Below are positions 1 through 6,866 of a stretch of DNA of 18,859 nucleotides, one piece after another. The number at the start of each line of letters is the position of its first letter. Position 1 is the first letter of the stretch. Both the position numbers and the translations under genes were made by a program. The notes beneath the pieces were generated by a model. It saw only the letters and a program-made list of their open reading frames with translations, searched no databases and was not told the DNA's origin. The stretch is from Propionibacterium sp. GTDB lineage: Bacteria; Actinomycetota; Actinomycetes; Propionibacteriales; Propionibacteriaceae. The stretch is from contig DURG01000247.1 of NCBI GenBank assembly GCA_012837465.1, positions 1 through 18,859 of the forward strand, read 5' to 3'.

Positions 1-836
1 CCGGACGCGGCCGCATTCCGCAGCGACCACCCGGCCTCGGGGATGCGGGCGAGCGACTCGGCCGCTTGCTGCTGCACGCGCTCCCGGGCGTCCGAGAGGG
101 CGTCGACGAGCAGTTCGGCGGCTGCCTCGCCGCCGATCTGGCCGAGGCTGAAGGCGGCCTTCTGGGCCACCTGTTCCACCGGATCCCGCAGCAGGCTCGA
201 CAACACCGCCACGCCCGACGGGTCCCGGAACTTGCCGAGCGCGTGGGCGAGCGAGTGTCGGGCCTGCTCGTCTCCGTCGGCGAGCTCCTGAACGGCGTGC
301 CGCGCGGCCGCGCCGCGCTGGACGAGGGCCCACGTGGCCGCCTCCCGCACGCCGGGCTCCGGATCTGAGCGCAGCCGCTCCACGAGATCCTCGACGGAAG
401 CCGACCCGTGCCCGGTGAGGGCGGCCCTGAACCGGACCGCGGGATCGGAGTGCTGGAGCCGCTCCCCGGTGGAGATCGCCTCGAGGACGTCCTTCCAGCC
501 GGTCTCGGCGGCGGCGCGGAGCCGCTGGAGCCGGCTGAGCCGCTGCTGCTCCGCGGCGATGCGCTCCTCCGTCGCGGCGATGTGGCGTCGGATCACGCCT
601 GCCGCATCCGTGCCGGGCTCGTCGAGGACCTGCCCCACCTCCTCCAGGCTGAGCCCGAGCGACTTGAGGTGCTGGATGGCCAGCAACCGCTCCATGTCCT
701 CCTCGGAGTACAACCGGTAATCCGAGTAGGACCGGCCGCTGGGCACCAGCAGGCCGAGGTCGTCGTAGTGCCGCAGCGTTCGGTGGGTGAGCCCGGTCAG
801 CCGGGACACCTCGCCGATGCGCAACCACTCAGCCAA
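1..836 (-). CDS. MerR-family regulator with C-terminal HEAT repeats (partial)
   Basis: The gene begins on the minus strand and runs off the left edge, so about 278 residues are visible. Residues 5-70 are a MerR winged helix: RIGEVSRLTGLTHRTLRHYD is followed by DLGLL and a YRLYSEED segment. Residues 85-112 look like the usual dimerisation coiled coil. In place of a ligand-binding domain, residues 125-278 carry HEAT/PBS-lyase-like helical repeats, such as DPAVRFRAAL, DPEPGVREAATWAL, DPVEQVAQKAAFSLGQIG and RERVQQQAAESLARIP. The start is TTG at 836, which overlaps the radA stop by 8 nt; a second in-frame TTG lies at 824 and an upstream in-frame stop excludes anything longer. The overlap suggests translation coupled to radA. 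MerR proteins usually bind palindromic operators as dimers. The ligand and targets here are unknown, and HEAT repeats suggest a protein or scaffold signal (inference). Confidence 0.85.
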   Translation of the reverse strand, partial: MAEWLRIGEVSRLTGLTHRTLRHYDDLGLLVPSGRSYSDYRLYSEEDMERLLAIQHLKSLGLSLEEVGQVLDEPGTDAAGVIRRHIAATEERIAAEQQRLSRLQRLRAAAETGWKDVLEAISTGERLQHSDPAVRFRAALTGHGSASVEDLVERLRSDPEPGVREAATWALVQRGAAARHAVQELADGDEQARHSLAHALGKFRDPSGVAVLSSLLRDPVEQVAQKAAFSLGQIGGEAAAELLVDALSDARERVQQQAAESLARIPEAGWSLRNAAAS

Positions 837-2208
837 CGCGGTCCGCCAGGTTCAGCTTGATCAACGCATCCGAGAGGCGGGGCACTTCGAAGACCTGCAG
901 GTTCCCCAGCCTGGGCACACGGGTGGTCACGTCGCGGGAACCGGTGGGCACGATCGCCATGTCGAAGCCCAGCCGCGCCGCCTCGGCCAGCCGCCGCTCC
1001 GTGCCCGGCACACGGCGCAGCTCGCCGGCCAGGCCCACCTCTCCCAGCGCGACCACCCGCCAGGGGAACGTCCTGTCCAGCACCGCCGTCGTGATGGCGA
1101 CGGCCACCGCCAGGTCCACTGAGGGATCCGTCACGCGCGCGCCGCCCACCGTCGAGGCGTAGACGTCGTGCTCGGCCAACTTCACGCCGATCTTGCGCTC
1201 CAGGACCGCCATCACCATCGCCACGCGAGAGCCGTCCAGCCCGTGCGTGGTGCGCTTGGGGGACGAGTACGGCGACTTCGCCACCAGCGCCTGGATCTCG
1301 GCCAGGAGCGGCCGGCGCCCCTCGAGCGTGACGGTGACGCACGTGCCCGGCACCGCCTCATCCTGCGCCGTGGTGAACAGGCCCGACGGATCCGGCACCT
1401 CGACGATGCCGGTCTCGCTCATCTCGAAGCAGCCCACCTCGTCTGCCGGACCGTAGCGGTTCTTCGTCGCACGGACCATGCGGAAGCCCGAGTGGCGGTC
1501 CCCCTCGAAGGTGAGCACCACGTCGACGAGGTGCTCGAGCGTGCGCGGGCCCGCGATGGCGCCGTCCTTGGTGACGTGGCCGACGATGATCGCGGCCATG
1601 TTCTCCCGCTTGGCGACCCGCGCGATGGCCGCGGTGATCTCGCGGACCTGGCTTGGCCCGCCGGGTGCGCCGTCGGCCTCTGCAGTGGAGATGGTCTGGA
1701 CGGAGTCGAGCACCAGGAGCGACGGGCGGACCTGCTCCATGTGGCCGAGCACGGTGCCGAGATCGGTCTCGGAGGCGAGGTACAACTCGTCGTCGACGGC
1801 GCCGGTGCGCTCTGCGCGCAGCCGCACCTGGGAGGCCGATTCCTCGCCGGAGATGTAGAGGGTCTTCTCGCCGGAGCGCGCCCACTTGGCGGCGACGTCG
1901 AGGAGGAGCGTGGACTTGCCGACGCCCGGCTCGCCGGCGAGTAGGATCACGGCGCCGGGGACGAGCCCGTCACCGAGGACGCGGTCCAGCTCCGCGATGG
2001 TGGTGAGCTTGCGCTGCGCGGTGTCCGTGGGGACCTGCGAGATGGGGACGGCCTGCTGCGTGGGCACGGACGTCGCGACGGCACGCAGCTTGGGCGCACC
2101 GCGCTCGACGACGGTGCCCCACGCCTGGCACTCACCGCAGCGGCCGACCCAGCGTACGGAGGTCCAGCCGCACTCGGTGCAGTTGTAGGTGTCCTGTTTC
2201 TTCGCCAC
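829..2208 (-). CDS. radA: DNA repair protein RadA
   Basis: This is a full-length RadA (Sms) of 459 residues, a RecA-like ATPase that promotes branch migration of recombination intermediates. An N-terminal C4 zinc finger has C10, C13, C24 and C27. The Walker A motif GEPGVGKST is at 92-100, a Walker B-like LLVLDSVQ follows near 164-171, and the RadA signature KNRYG is at 249-253. Residues about 340-420 form the Lon-like C-terminal domain, with DVYASTVGGARVTDPSVDLA and ALGEVGLAGELRRV. The start is GTG at 2208, supported by the zinc finger beginning ten residues in and by a TAGTCT box six bases upstream. The downstream MerR-HEAT gene overlaps its stop. Nothing looks damaged. Confidence 0.97.
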   Translation of the reverse strand: MAKKQDTYNCTECGWTSVRWVGRCGECQAWGTVVERGAPKLRAVATSVPTQQAVPISQVPTDTAQRKLTTIAELDRVLGDGLVPGAVILLAGEPGVGKSTLLLDVAAKWARSGEKTLYISGEESASQVRLRAERTGAVDDELYLASETDLGTVLGHMEQVRPSLLVLDSVQTISTAEADGAPGGPSQVREITAAIARVAKRENMAAIIVGHVTKDGAIAGPRTLEHLVDVVLTFEGDRHSGFRMVRATKNRYGPADEVGCFEMSETGIVEVPDPSGLFTTAQDEAVPGTCVTVTLEGRRPLLAEIQALVAKSPYSSPKRTTHGLDGSRVAMVMAVLERKIGVKLAEHDVYASTVGGARVTDPSVDLAVAVAITTAVLDRTFPWRVVALGEVGLAGELRRVPGTERRLAEAARLGFDMAIVPTGSRDVTTRVPRLGNLQVFEVPRLSDALIKLNLADRVG

Positions 2209-2214
2209 GAGTGA

Positions 2215-2220
2215 AGACTA
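2215..2220 (-). promoter_or_regulatory. -10 box for leaderless radA
   Basis: On the minus strand TAGTCT sits six bases upstream of the radA GTG. This matches the TANNNT box and spacing of actinobacterial leaderless transcripts. There is no Shine-Dalgarno-like sequence before the GTG. No convincing -35 hexamer was seen. Confidence 0.5.
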
Positions 2221-2274
2221 GGGGAGAGGGCCGACAGTTGGGTTGGGGCGTCAGGGGTGGCGTCCTTCGGTACA

Positions 2275-2331
2275 CCGGTGAAGAGGCACGTAGTGATGGC
2301 GTTTCGGTAGTCCGTAGGGCCTCTTCACCGG
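2275..2331. repeat. 13-bp perfect inverted repeat in the radA upstream region
   Basis: CCGGTGAAGAGGC at 2275-2287 is exactly complementary to GCCTCTTCACCGG at 2319-2331, separated by 31 bases. It lies between the end of the glyoxalase-like gene and the radA promoter. The loop is long for an intrinsic terminator and no T-run follows. It could be a paired operator, a scar of a small mobile element, or part of a larger RNA fold. It contains no coding sequence that I can support. Confidence 0.55.
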
Positions 2332-2364
2332 CACTCAGGACTCGGTCAAGTGCCCCAGTTGCGC

Positions 2365-2415
2365 GGTTTCGACACGACCGCGCTCCTCGCAAGCTCGGAG
2401 GCGGTCGGCTCAACC
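2365..2415. repeat. Palindromic repeat / hairpin after the glyoxalase-like gene
   Basis: This 51-bp segment begins GGTTTCGACACGACCGC and ends GCGGTCGGCTCAACC, so the arms pair as GGTT..CGACCGC..CTCC with GGAG..GCGGTCG..AACC around a small loop. It starts five bases past the glyoxalase-like stop codon (minus strand) and could form a transcript-end hairpin. The sequence resembles interspersed palindromes with GGTTTCGAC and CTCAACC ends that I recall from propionibacterial genomes; that family match is from memory. Confidence 0.5.
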
Positions 2416-2420
2416 AACGA

Positions 2421-3065
2421 TCAGATGGTGACGCGACCCTTGTTGGGGGTGTCGAACGTGACGGAGTTGATGCCCGGGGTGCCGTACTCGGCGACCAGGT
2501 CGAGCTTGATCCCGTCGATCTCGTCGGCGACGGCGACGCCCAACCACTCGGACAGGCGGTCCGACGAGCCGGAGATCGAGAGCTCCTTCAGCGCGCAGTC
2601 GCCCTGGAGGGCGGCGGGGCGCAGGGAGTCGTCCGACTTCCACTCGAGGAAGTAGGGCAGCTGCGGATCCGCGATGAGGCCGCGGATGCCGATCTGGACC
2701 CACTCGAGGCGGCGGCCGTCGGGGAACTGGCGCGAGCCCGGGACGGCGGAGCGCTCGAGGCGCTGCTCGTAGGACGAGATGTCGTTGACGCTCAGCACCC
2801 AGCCGAGCCAGCCGCCGCCCATCTCGGAGCGGGCGCGCACGGCCTGGCCGAAGGCGGCCTTGTCGGCTGCCGGGTGGTCGAGGACCTCGACGACCTCGAT
2901 GTAGCGGGCATCAGCCAGCGGGATGATGTGGTTGCGCGTACCGAACCGCGGGTGGAAGCCGCCGTCCTTGAAGTCGGTACCGAGCGCATCAGCGAGCCGG
3001 GCTGCCTCCTCCTTGAGGCCGTTCGGGCCTGTCGCAAAGATCAGATGGTCGACGTGCATAGCCAC
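2421..3065 (-). CDS. Glyoxalase-like (VOC superfamily) protein
   Basis: The 214-residue protein begins MAMHVDHLIFAT, the usual first strand of a VOC/glyoxalase-like domain (PF13468 type) with an early metal-ligand-like His. Later features that fit the fold are the GGFHPRFGTRNHIIPL segment, YIEVVEVLD with a candidate Glu ligand, GWVLSVND, and a second half with PYFLEWKSDD. Family members bind a metal and act on small molecules, but this subgroup has no assigned substrate. The GTG start at 3065 is favoured over the ATG at 3059 because GAGGG lies six bases upstream of the GTG. The gene stands alone upstream of radA and diverges from the isomerase gene. It could instead be a non-enzymatic binding protein. 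Confidence 0.8.
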   Translation of the reverse strand: MAMHVDHLIFATGPNGLKEEAARLADALGTDFKDGGFHPRFGTRNHIIPLADARYIEVVEVLDHPAADKAAFGQAVRARSEMGGGWLGWVLSVNDISSYEQRLERSAVPGSRQFPDGRRLEWVQIGIRGLIADPQLPYFLEWKSDDSLRPAALQGDCALKELSISGSSDRLSEWLGVAVADEIDGIKLDLVAEYGTPGINSVTFDTPNKGRVTI

Positions 3066-3144
3066 ATTGTTCCCTCATCGGTGCCGAAACAACTAATCGG
3101 GGTCCTTCAAGCACTCATGCCGCGCGTAGCAGATGTCGTGGGGG

Positions 3145-3195
3145 TGTCCCTCGATACGTTCGCTCCTTCGTCGCGAACACTCGGGACCCGGGATG
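3145..3195. repeat. Interspersed palindromic repeat, copy A
   Basis: This 51-base segment matches 44 of 51 bases at 6816-6866. Its core, 3146-3187, begins GTCCCTCGATACGTTCG and ends CGAACACTCGGGAC, so the ends pair as an imperfect hairpin. It lies in the divergent promoter region between the glyoxalase-like and isomerase genes. Its terminal ATG (3193-3195) opens in frame with the isomerase, which could draw an annotator to a start 19 codons too early. Confidence 0.8.
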
Positions 3196-3236
3196 CGCCG
3201 CGCCAGAAGTTGTCCGGCCGTCACCGATCAGGAAGG

Positions 3237-3242
3237 TAGGGT
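3237..3242 (+). promoter_or_regulatory. -10 box for the isomerase-like gene
   Basis: TAGGGT ends seven bases before the GTG at 3250, the spacing expected when the transcript starts at the start codon. An alternative reading is that GGAAGG at 3231-3236 serves as ribosome binding site for a GTG at 3241. No clear -35 box was seen. Confidence 0.45.
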
Positions 3243-3249
3243 GGATTTC

Positions 3250-4050
3250 GTGACCCAGTCGAAGGTTCTGCTGTCGACCACTTCCGTGTACCCGGAAGCA
3301 TCCACCAGCGCATTCGAGCTGGCGGCTTCGCTCGGCTACGACGGCGTCGAACTCATGGTCGGCGTCGACGCGCTGTCCACCGACATCCCCGCCGTCGAGA
3401 AGCTCGCCAACTACCACGGCATGCCCGTGCTCTCCGTCCACGCGCCCACCCTCCTCGTCACCCAGAGCACCTGGGGCTCTGACGCGTGGGGCAAGCTCCG
3501 CCGCTCCGGCGAGGCGGTCCAGCAGCTCGGCGGCGACACCGTCGTGCTGCACCCCCCGTTCCGCTGGCAGCGCGAGTACGGCGCCGGGTTCGTCGAGGGC
3601 GTCAAGCGGCTCAATGCCGAGGCCGAGGGCAAGGTGAAGTTCTGCGTGGAGAACATGTTCCCCTGGCGCACCGTGGCCGGTTCCATGCAGACCTACCTGC
3701 CGGGCTGGGACCCCACCCCCTACGACTACGACTACCTCACCCTCGACCTCTCGCACGCCTCCACCTCGCGTCGCCAGTCCATGGACTTCGTGCACGCCTG
3801 GGGTGACAGGCTCGCCAACGTCCACTTCACCGACGGGCGCGGCTCGTTCAAGGACGAGCACCTGATGCCCGGCGAGGGGGACCAGAACGCTTGGGAGGTG
3901 CTCGCGGAGATCGCGCGCACCGGCTACACCGGGCACGTCGTGCTCGAAGTTTCGTCACGGCGGGCCCGTTCCCGCCACGAACGCGAGGAACTGCTCGGCG
4001 GCGCCCTCACGTCCATCCGTGCCACCCTCGAGAAGGCGCAGGTGAAGTGA
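3250..4050 (+). CDS. TIM-barrel sugar phosphate isomerase/epimerase-like protein
   Basis: The 266-residue protein has the xylose isomerase-like TIM barrel (PF01261, AP endonuclease 2 type). Candidate metal and acid-base residues fall at strand ends: GVEL (E34), SVHAP (H64), VVLHPP (H101), CVENMFPW (E134), LDLSHA (D166, H169), NVHFTD (H192) and VVLEVS (E233). It resembles the mycobacterial Rv0498 family, which also lies near proC. The reaction is unknown; the fold suggests isomerisation or epimerisation of a sugar or sugar phosphate. GTG at 3250 is preferred because of the TAGGGT box and because homologues begin near TQSKVLLSTTSVYPE; GTG at 3241 and ATG at 3193 are in frame. Its stop overlaps the next start (ATGTCG from 4050), indicating an operon. 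Confidence 0.85.
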   Translation: MTQSKVLLSTTSVYPEASTSAFELAASLGYDGVELMVGVDALSTDIPAVEKLANYHGMPVLSVHAPTLLVTQSTWGSDAWGKLRRSGEAVQQLGGDTVVLHPPFRWQREYGAGFVEGVKRLNAEAEGKVKFCVENMFPWRTVAGSMQTYLPGWDPTPYDYDYLTLDLSHASTSRRQSMDFVHAWGDRLANVHFTDGRGSFKDEHLMPGEGDQNAWEVLAEIARTGYTGHVVLEVSSRRARSRHEREELLGGALTSIRATLEKAQVK

Positions 4051-4955
4051 TGTCGCGCATCAACAGTGCCGTGCGTTCCGTGATCCGCTCGCGGCGGGTG
4101 CGCTCGGCCGCCCTCAACAGCGGGGTAGCCGAGGAGTTCGCGTCGGCCTACGTCGTGCCCGAGGAGGCCGACGCCATCGGCGTGGGCCGCACACTGCGCA
4201 AGCAGGGCCTCGAGATCTCGCTGGCCTACCTCCCCTTGAGCGACGACGAATCGGAGTCGCCCGAGCAGATCATCGACACCCTCGGCCACCTGGGCGGCCT
4301 CGCCGAGGGGGCCGAACTGTCCGTCAAGCCCTCTTCGCTCGGCCTGCGGCAGGACTTCGCCAGCGCAGTTTCAGTGCTCGGGGACCTCTGCTCCGCGGCG
4401 GACGACGCCGGCGCGATCATCACCCTCGAGATGCAGGGCGCCGCCGAGTACGAGCCCACGCTGGAGCTCTGGCGCGGCGCCCGTGGCGGCCACCCCCAGC
4501 TCGGTATCACCCTGCCGGCCGACATCCGCCGCGCCGAACGCGACGTCGCCGACCTCGCCTCCGAGGGCGCACGCCTGCGCCTGTGCGTCGGCTCCTACCC
4601 GGTGCCGCCGTCGATGGGCTACCCGAAGGAGCGCGACAAGCAGCGCGCGCTCGTGCGCTGCCTCCGCCTCGCGATGGAATCCGGCGGCTACGCGATGCTG
4701 GCGTCGCACGACCCCACGATGATCGCCATCGCGCAGGACCTGGCCCGACGCAACGCCATCCCGCGCAGCGGGTTCGAGTTCCAGATGTTCTACGGGGTGC
4801 GCCCGTTGGAGCAGCGTCGGCTGGCCGACATCGGCTATCGTTCCCGCACCTACGTCCCGTACGGCCCCGCGTGGTTCGAATACCTGACCACGAGGATCGC
4901 CGCCCGCCCGCGGACGGCGTTCAGCTACCTGCGCGCCGTCGCAGACAAGAGCTGA
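4050..4955 (+). CDS. Divergent proline dehydrogenase-like protein
   Basis: The 301-residue protein is a single-domain PRODH fold (PF01619), normally an FAD enzyme oxidising proline to pyrroline-5-carboxylate. The C-terminal half is clear: MLASHDPTMIAIAQDLA, GFEFQMFYGVRPLEQRRLAD and YVPYGPAWFEYL. SVKPSSLG keeps the central Lys (K93). Other usual signatures are altered. The VKGAY motif reads RLCVGSYP, with Val at 180 in place of Lys. The paired Arg that holds the proline carboxylate (RRLAERP in typical enzymes) reads TRIAARP, with Thr at 281. The usual Asp-Glu pair of the middle barrel reads LEMQ. It may use another substrate or have low activity (inference). The start overlaps the isomerase stop, and the CPBP gene follows four bases after its stop. 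Confidence 0.8.
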   Translation: MSRINSAVRSVIRSRRVRSAALNSGVAEEFASAYVVPEEADAIGVGRTLRKQGLEISLAYLPLSDDESESPEQIIDTLGHLGGLAEGAELSVKPSSLGLRQDFASAVSVLGDLCSAADDAGAIITLEMQGAAEYEPTLELWRGARGGHPQLGITLPADIRRAERDVADLASEGARLRLCVGSYPVPPSMGYPKERDKQRALVRCLRLAMESGGYAMLASHDPTMIAIAQDLARRNAIPRSGFEFQMFYGVRPLEQRRLADIGYRSRTYVPYGPAWFEYLTTRIAARPRTAFSYLRAVADKS

Positions 4956-4959
4956 ACAC

Positions 4960-5760
4960 ATGACCCAAGACCTCGGCCAGCGTGGGCTGGCGCCCCGCCC
5001 TGCCCTGCGCCAGTTGCGCTGGGAGATCATCATCGTGCTCGCGTTGTCGCTGGGGCAGTCCGCGATCTACTCGATCCTGTCGATCGTCAACAAGCTGACC
5101 CGGCCGGAGCCGCTCAAGCAGCAGGTCACGCGGATGAACACCTCGGCGACGCCGGACCGCCCATGGCTCGACCTGGCCTACCAGGTCGCCAACATGGCGT
5201 TCCCCCTGGTGCCCGTGGCGCTCGCGATCTTCCTGCTCGCCATCCACCAGCGCCCCGCGGAGGGTCCCTGGCGGGTGATGGGCTTCGACCTGCGCCGGCC
5301 CAAGTTCGACCTGGTGTGGGGCTTCGGCACGTTCGCCGTCATCGGCGTCGCCGGCCTGGCGTTCTACCTGTTCGCCGTTGCCATCGGCATCAACACCCAG
5401 GTGGCGCCCGCCAACTTGGCCGCCAACTGGTGGACCATCCCCGTCCTCATCGGGCGCGCCATCATGAACGGCGTGCTCGAGGAGGTGCTCATGGTGGGCT
5501 ACCTGTTCACGCGGTGGGCCCAGCTGGGCGGCCGCATGTGGGTCGTCGTCGTGGTCAGCGCGTTCATCCGCGGCGGCTACCACCTCTACCAGGGGTTCGG
5601 CGGGTTCATCGGCAACCTCGTGATGGGCCTGGCGTTCGGCTGGCTCTACCTCAAGATCAAACGGGTGATGCCGCTGGTCATCGTCCATTCGCTGCTCGAC
5701 ATCGTCGCCTTCCTCGGCGCCCCGCTGTTGCCGGTGCTCATGGCGTGGATCGGACGGTAG
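4960..5760 (+). CDS. CPBP family intramembrane metalloprotease-like protein
   Basis: The 266-residue polytopic membrane protein carries the three CPBP (CAAX protease and bacteriocin-processing, Abi) motifs. These are GVLEEVLMVGYLFTR (E174, E175, R185), FIRGGYH (H208) and HSLLDI (H243, D247). Hydrophobic helices lie near 22-44, 76-95, 120-143, 157-182, 192-204, 212-233 and 238-262. Family members are glutamate-type intramembrane proteases, although many bacterial ones have no known substrate. The ATG at 4960 lies four bases after the upstream stop, so it should be co-transcribed with the PRODH-like and isomerase-like genes. The pairing with cytosolic metabolic enzymes gives no clear clue to its target. 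Confidence 0.88.
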   Translation: MTQDLGQRGLAPRPALRQLRWEIIIVLALSLGQSAIYSILSIVNKLTRPEPLKQQVTRMNTSATPDRPWLDLAYQVANMAFPLVPVALAIFLLAIHQRPAEGPWRVMGFDLRRPKFDLVWGFGTFAVIGVAGLAFYLFAVAIGINTQVAPANLAANWWTIPVLIGRAIMNGVLEEVLMVGYLFTRWAQLGGRMWVVVVVSAFIRGGYHLYQGFGGFIGNLVMGLAFGWLYLKIKRVMPLVIVHSLLDIVAFLGAPLLPVLMAWIGR

Positions 5761-5762
5761 GC

Positions 5763-5777
5763 CCCTCGGCCCGAGGG
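5763..5777. terminator. Short GC hairpin after the CPBP gene
   Basis: CCCTCG and CGAGGG form a 6-bp stem around a GCC loop, three bases after the CPBP stop codon and just before the asd -10 box. There is no T-run, so termination is only a possibility. It may also be part of the asd promoter region. Confidence 0.35.
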
Positions 5778-5782
5778 ACGCG

Positions 5783-5788
5783 TAGACT
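5783..5788 (+). promoter_or_regulatory. -10 box for leaderless asd
   Basis: TAGACT is followed by six bases (CCACCC) and then the asd ATG. No Shine-Dalgarno sequence fits in this gap. The arrangement implies a promoter for asd separate from the upstream operon. No good -35 match was found. Confidence 0.55.
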
Positions 5789-5794
5789 CCACCC

Positions 5795-6814
5795 ATGCAT
5801 GTTGGAGTCTTTGGTGCCACCGGCCAGGTCGGCGGCGTCCTGCGCACCCTCCTCGAGGAGCGCAACTATCCCGTCGAGTCGATCCGCTTCTTCGCGTCCC
5901 ACCGCTCCGCGGGCCGGACGCTGCCCTGGAAGGGCGAGGAGGTCGTCGTCGAGGACATCGCGAAGGCCGATTTCTCCGGCCTCGACGTCGCGCTGTTCTC
6001 CGCCGGCGGCAGCACCTCGAAGGAGTACGCGGAGAAGGTGGCCGCGGCCGGCGCCACCGTCGTCGACAACTCCAGCGCCTGGCGCATGGACGAGCGCGTC
6101 CCGCTGATCGTCTCGGAGGTCAACCCCGAGGACGTCGACCAGGCCGAACTCGGCATCATCGCCAACCCGAACTGCACCACCATGGCCGCCATGCCCGTGC
6201 TCAAGGCCCTCGACGAGGCGGCCGGGCTGAAGTCGATGCAGGTGACCACCTTCCAGGCCGTCTCCGGCTCCGGCCTCGCCGGCGTCGAGACGCTCGCCAC
6301 GCAGTTGGGCCAGATCGAGGACCCCACCGTCCTCGCCCACGACGGATCCGCGTTCGAGCCCACCGGAAACGGCCCCTACGTCGCCCCCATCGCGTTCAAC
6401 GTGGTGGCGCTGGCCGGCAACCTGGTCGACGACGGCGAGGGCGAGACCGACGAGGAGAAGAAGCTGCGCAACGAGTCGCGCAAGATCCTCCACCTCCCGG
6501 ACCTCCGCGTCGCCGGCACCTGCGTGCGCGTGCCGGTGTTCACCGGCCACTCGCTGACCATCCACGCCCAGTTCGACAAGGACATCACCCCCGACGAGGC
6601 CCGCGCGGTGCTCGCCGAGGCCGAGGGCGTCGAACTGGTCGACGTGCCCACCCCGCTCCAGGCCGCCGGCGGCGACACCTCGCTCGTCGGCCGCATCCGT
6701 CAGGACCAGAGCGTCGAGGGCGACAAGGGCCTGGTGCTGTTCATCAGCAACGACAACCTGCGCAAGGGTGCGGCCCTCAACACCGTCCAGATCGCGGAAC
6801 TGTTGGTCAAGTGA
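5795..6814 (+). CDS. asd: Aspartate-semialdehyde dehydrogenase
   Basis: The 339-residue enzyme makes aspartate semialdehyde from aspartyl phosphate with NADPH, the branch point to lysine, diaminopimelate, threonine and methionine. The N-terminal Rossmann motif GVFGATGQVGG is at 4-14. The catalytic Cys is C127 in ANPNCTT. The substrate Arg and catalytic His are R245 and H252 in RVPVFTGHSLTIH, seven residues apart as in the family. Length and motifs are normal. ATG at 5795 starts the Rossmann strand directly and has a TAGACT box six bases upstream. No aspartokinase gene lies next to it in this window, unlike the lysC-asd operons of many actinobacteria. proC follows after 49 bases filled by a repeat. 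Confidence 0.97.
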   Translation: MHVGVFGATGQVGGVLRTLLEERNYPVESIRFFASHRSAGRTLPWKGEEVVVEDIAKADFSGLDVALFSAGGSTSKEYAEKVAAAGATVVDNSSAWRMDERVPLIVSEVNPEDVDQAELGIIANPNCTTMAAMPVLKALDEAAGLKSMQVTTFQAVSGSGLAGVETLATQLGQIEDPTVLAHDGSAFEPTGNGPYVAPIAFNVVALAGNLVDDGEGETDEEKKLRNESRKILHLPDLRVAGTCVRVPVFTGHSLTIHAQFDKDITPDEARAVLAEAEGVELVDVPTPLQAAGGDTSLVGRIRQDQSVEGDKGLVLFISNDNLRKGAALNTVQIAELLVK

Positions 6815-6815
6815 T

Positions 6816-6866
6816 GGTCCCTCGATACGTTCGTTCGTTCCTCACGAACACTCGGGACGCGGCATG
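6816..6866. repeat. Interspersed palindromic repeat, copy B
   Basis: This copy matches copy A (3145-3195) at 44 of 51 bases and 38 of 42 in the core 6817-6858. The core begins GTCCCTCGATACGTTCG and ends CGAACACTCGGGAC. It fills almost all of the gap between the asd stop and the proC ATG, and its last three bases are that ATG. The element therefore supplies the whole proC translation leader; the only weak ribosome-binding candidate is GGGA inside it. Confidence 0.8.

Noticed and set aside
2211..3239. Plus-strand open frame opposite the glyoxalase-like gene
   Set aside because: It has no domain match and runs through repeats and promoter DNA; the minus-strand gene has a coherent VOC fold pattern.
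3133..3249. Longer N-terminus for the isomerase-like protein starting at 3133 or 3193
   Set aside because: It would translate the palindromic repeat and an Arg-rich stretch with no family counterpart; GTG at 3250 has a promoter box at leaderless spacing.
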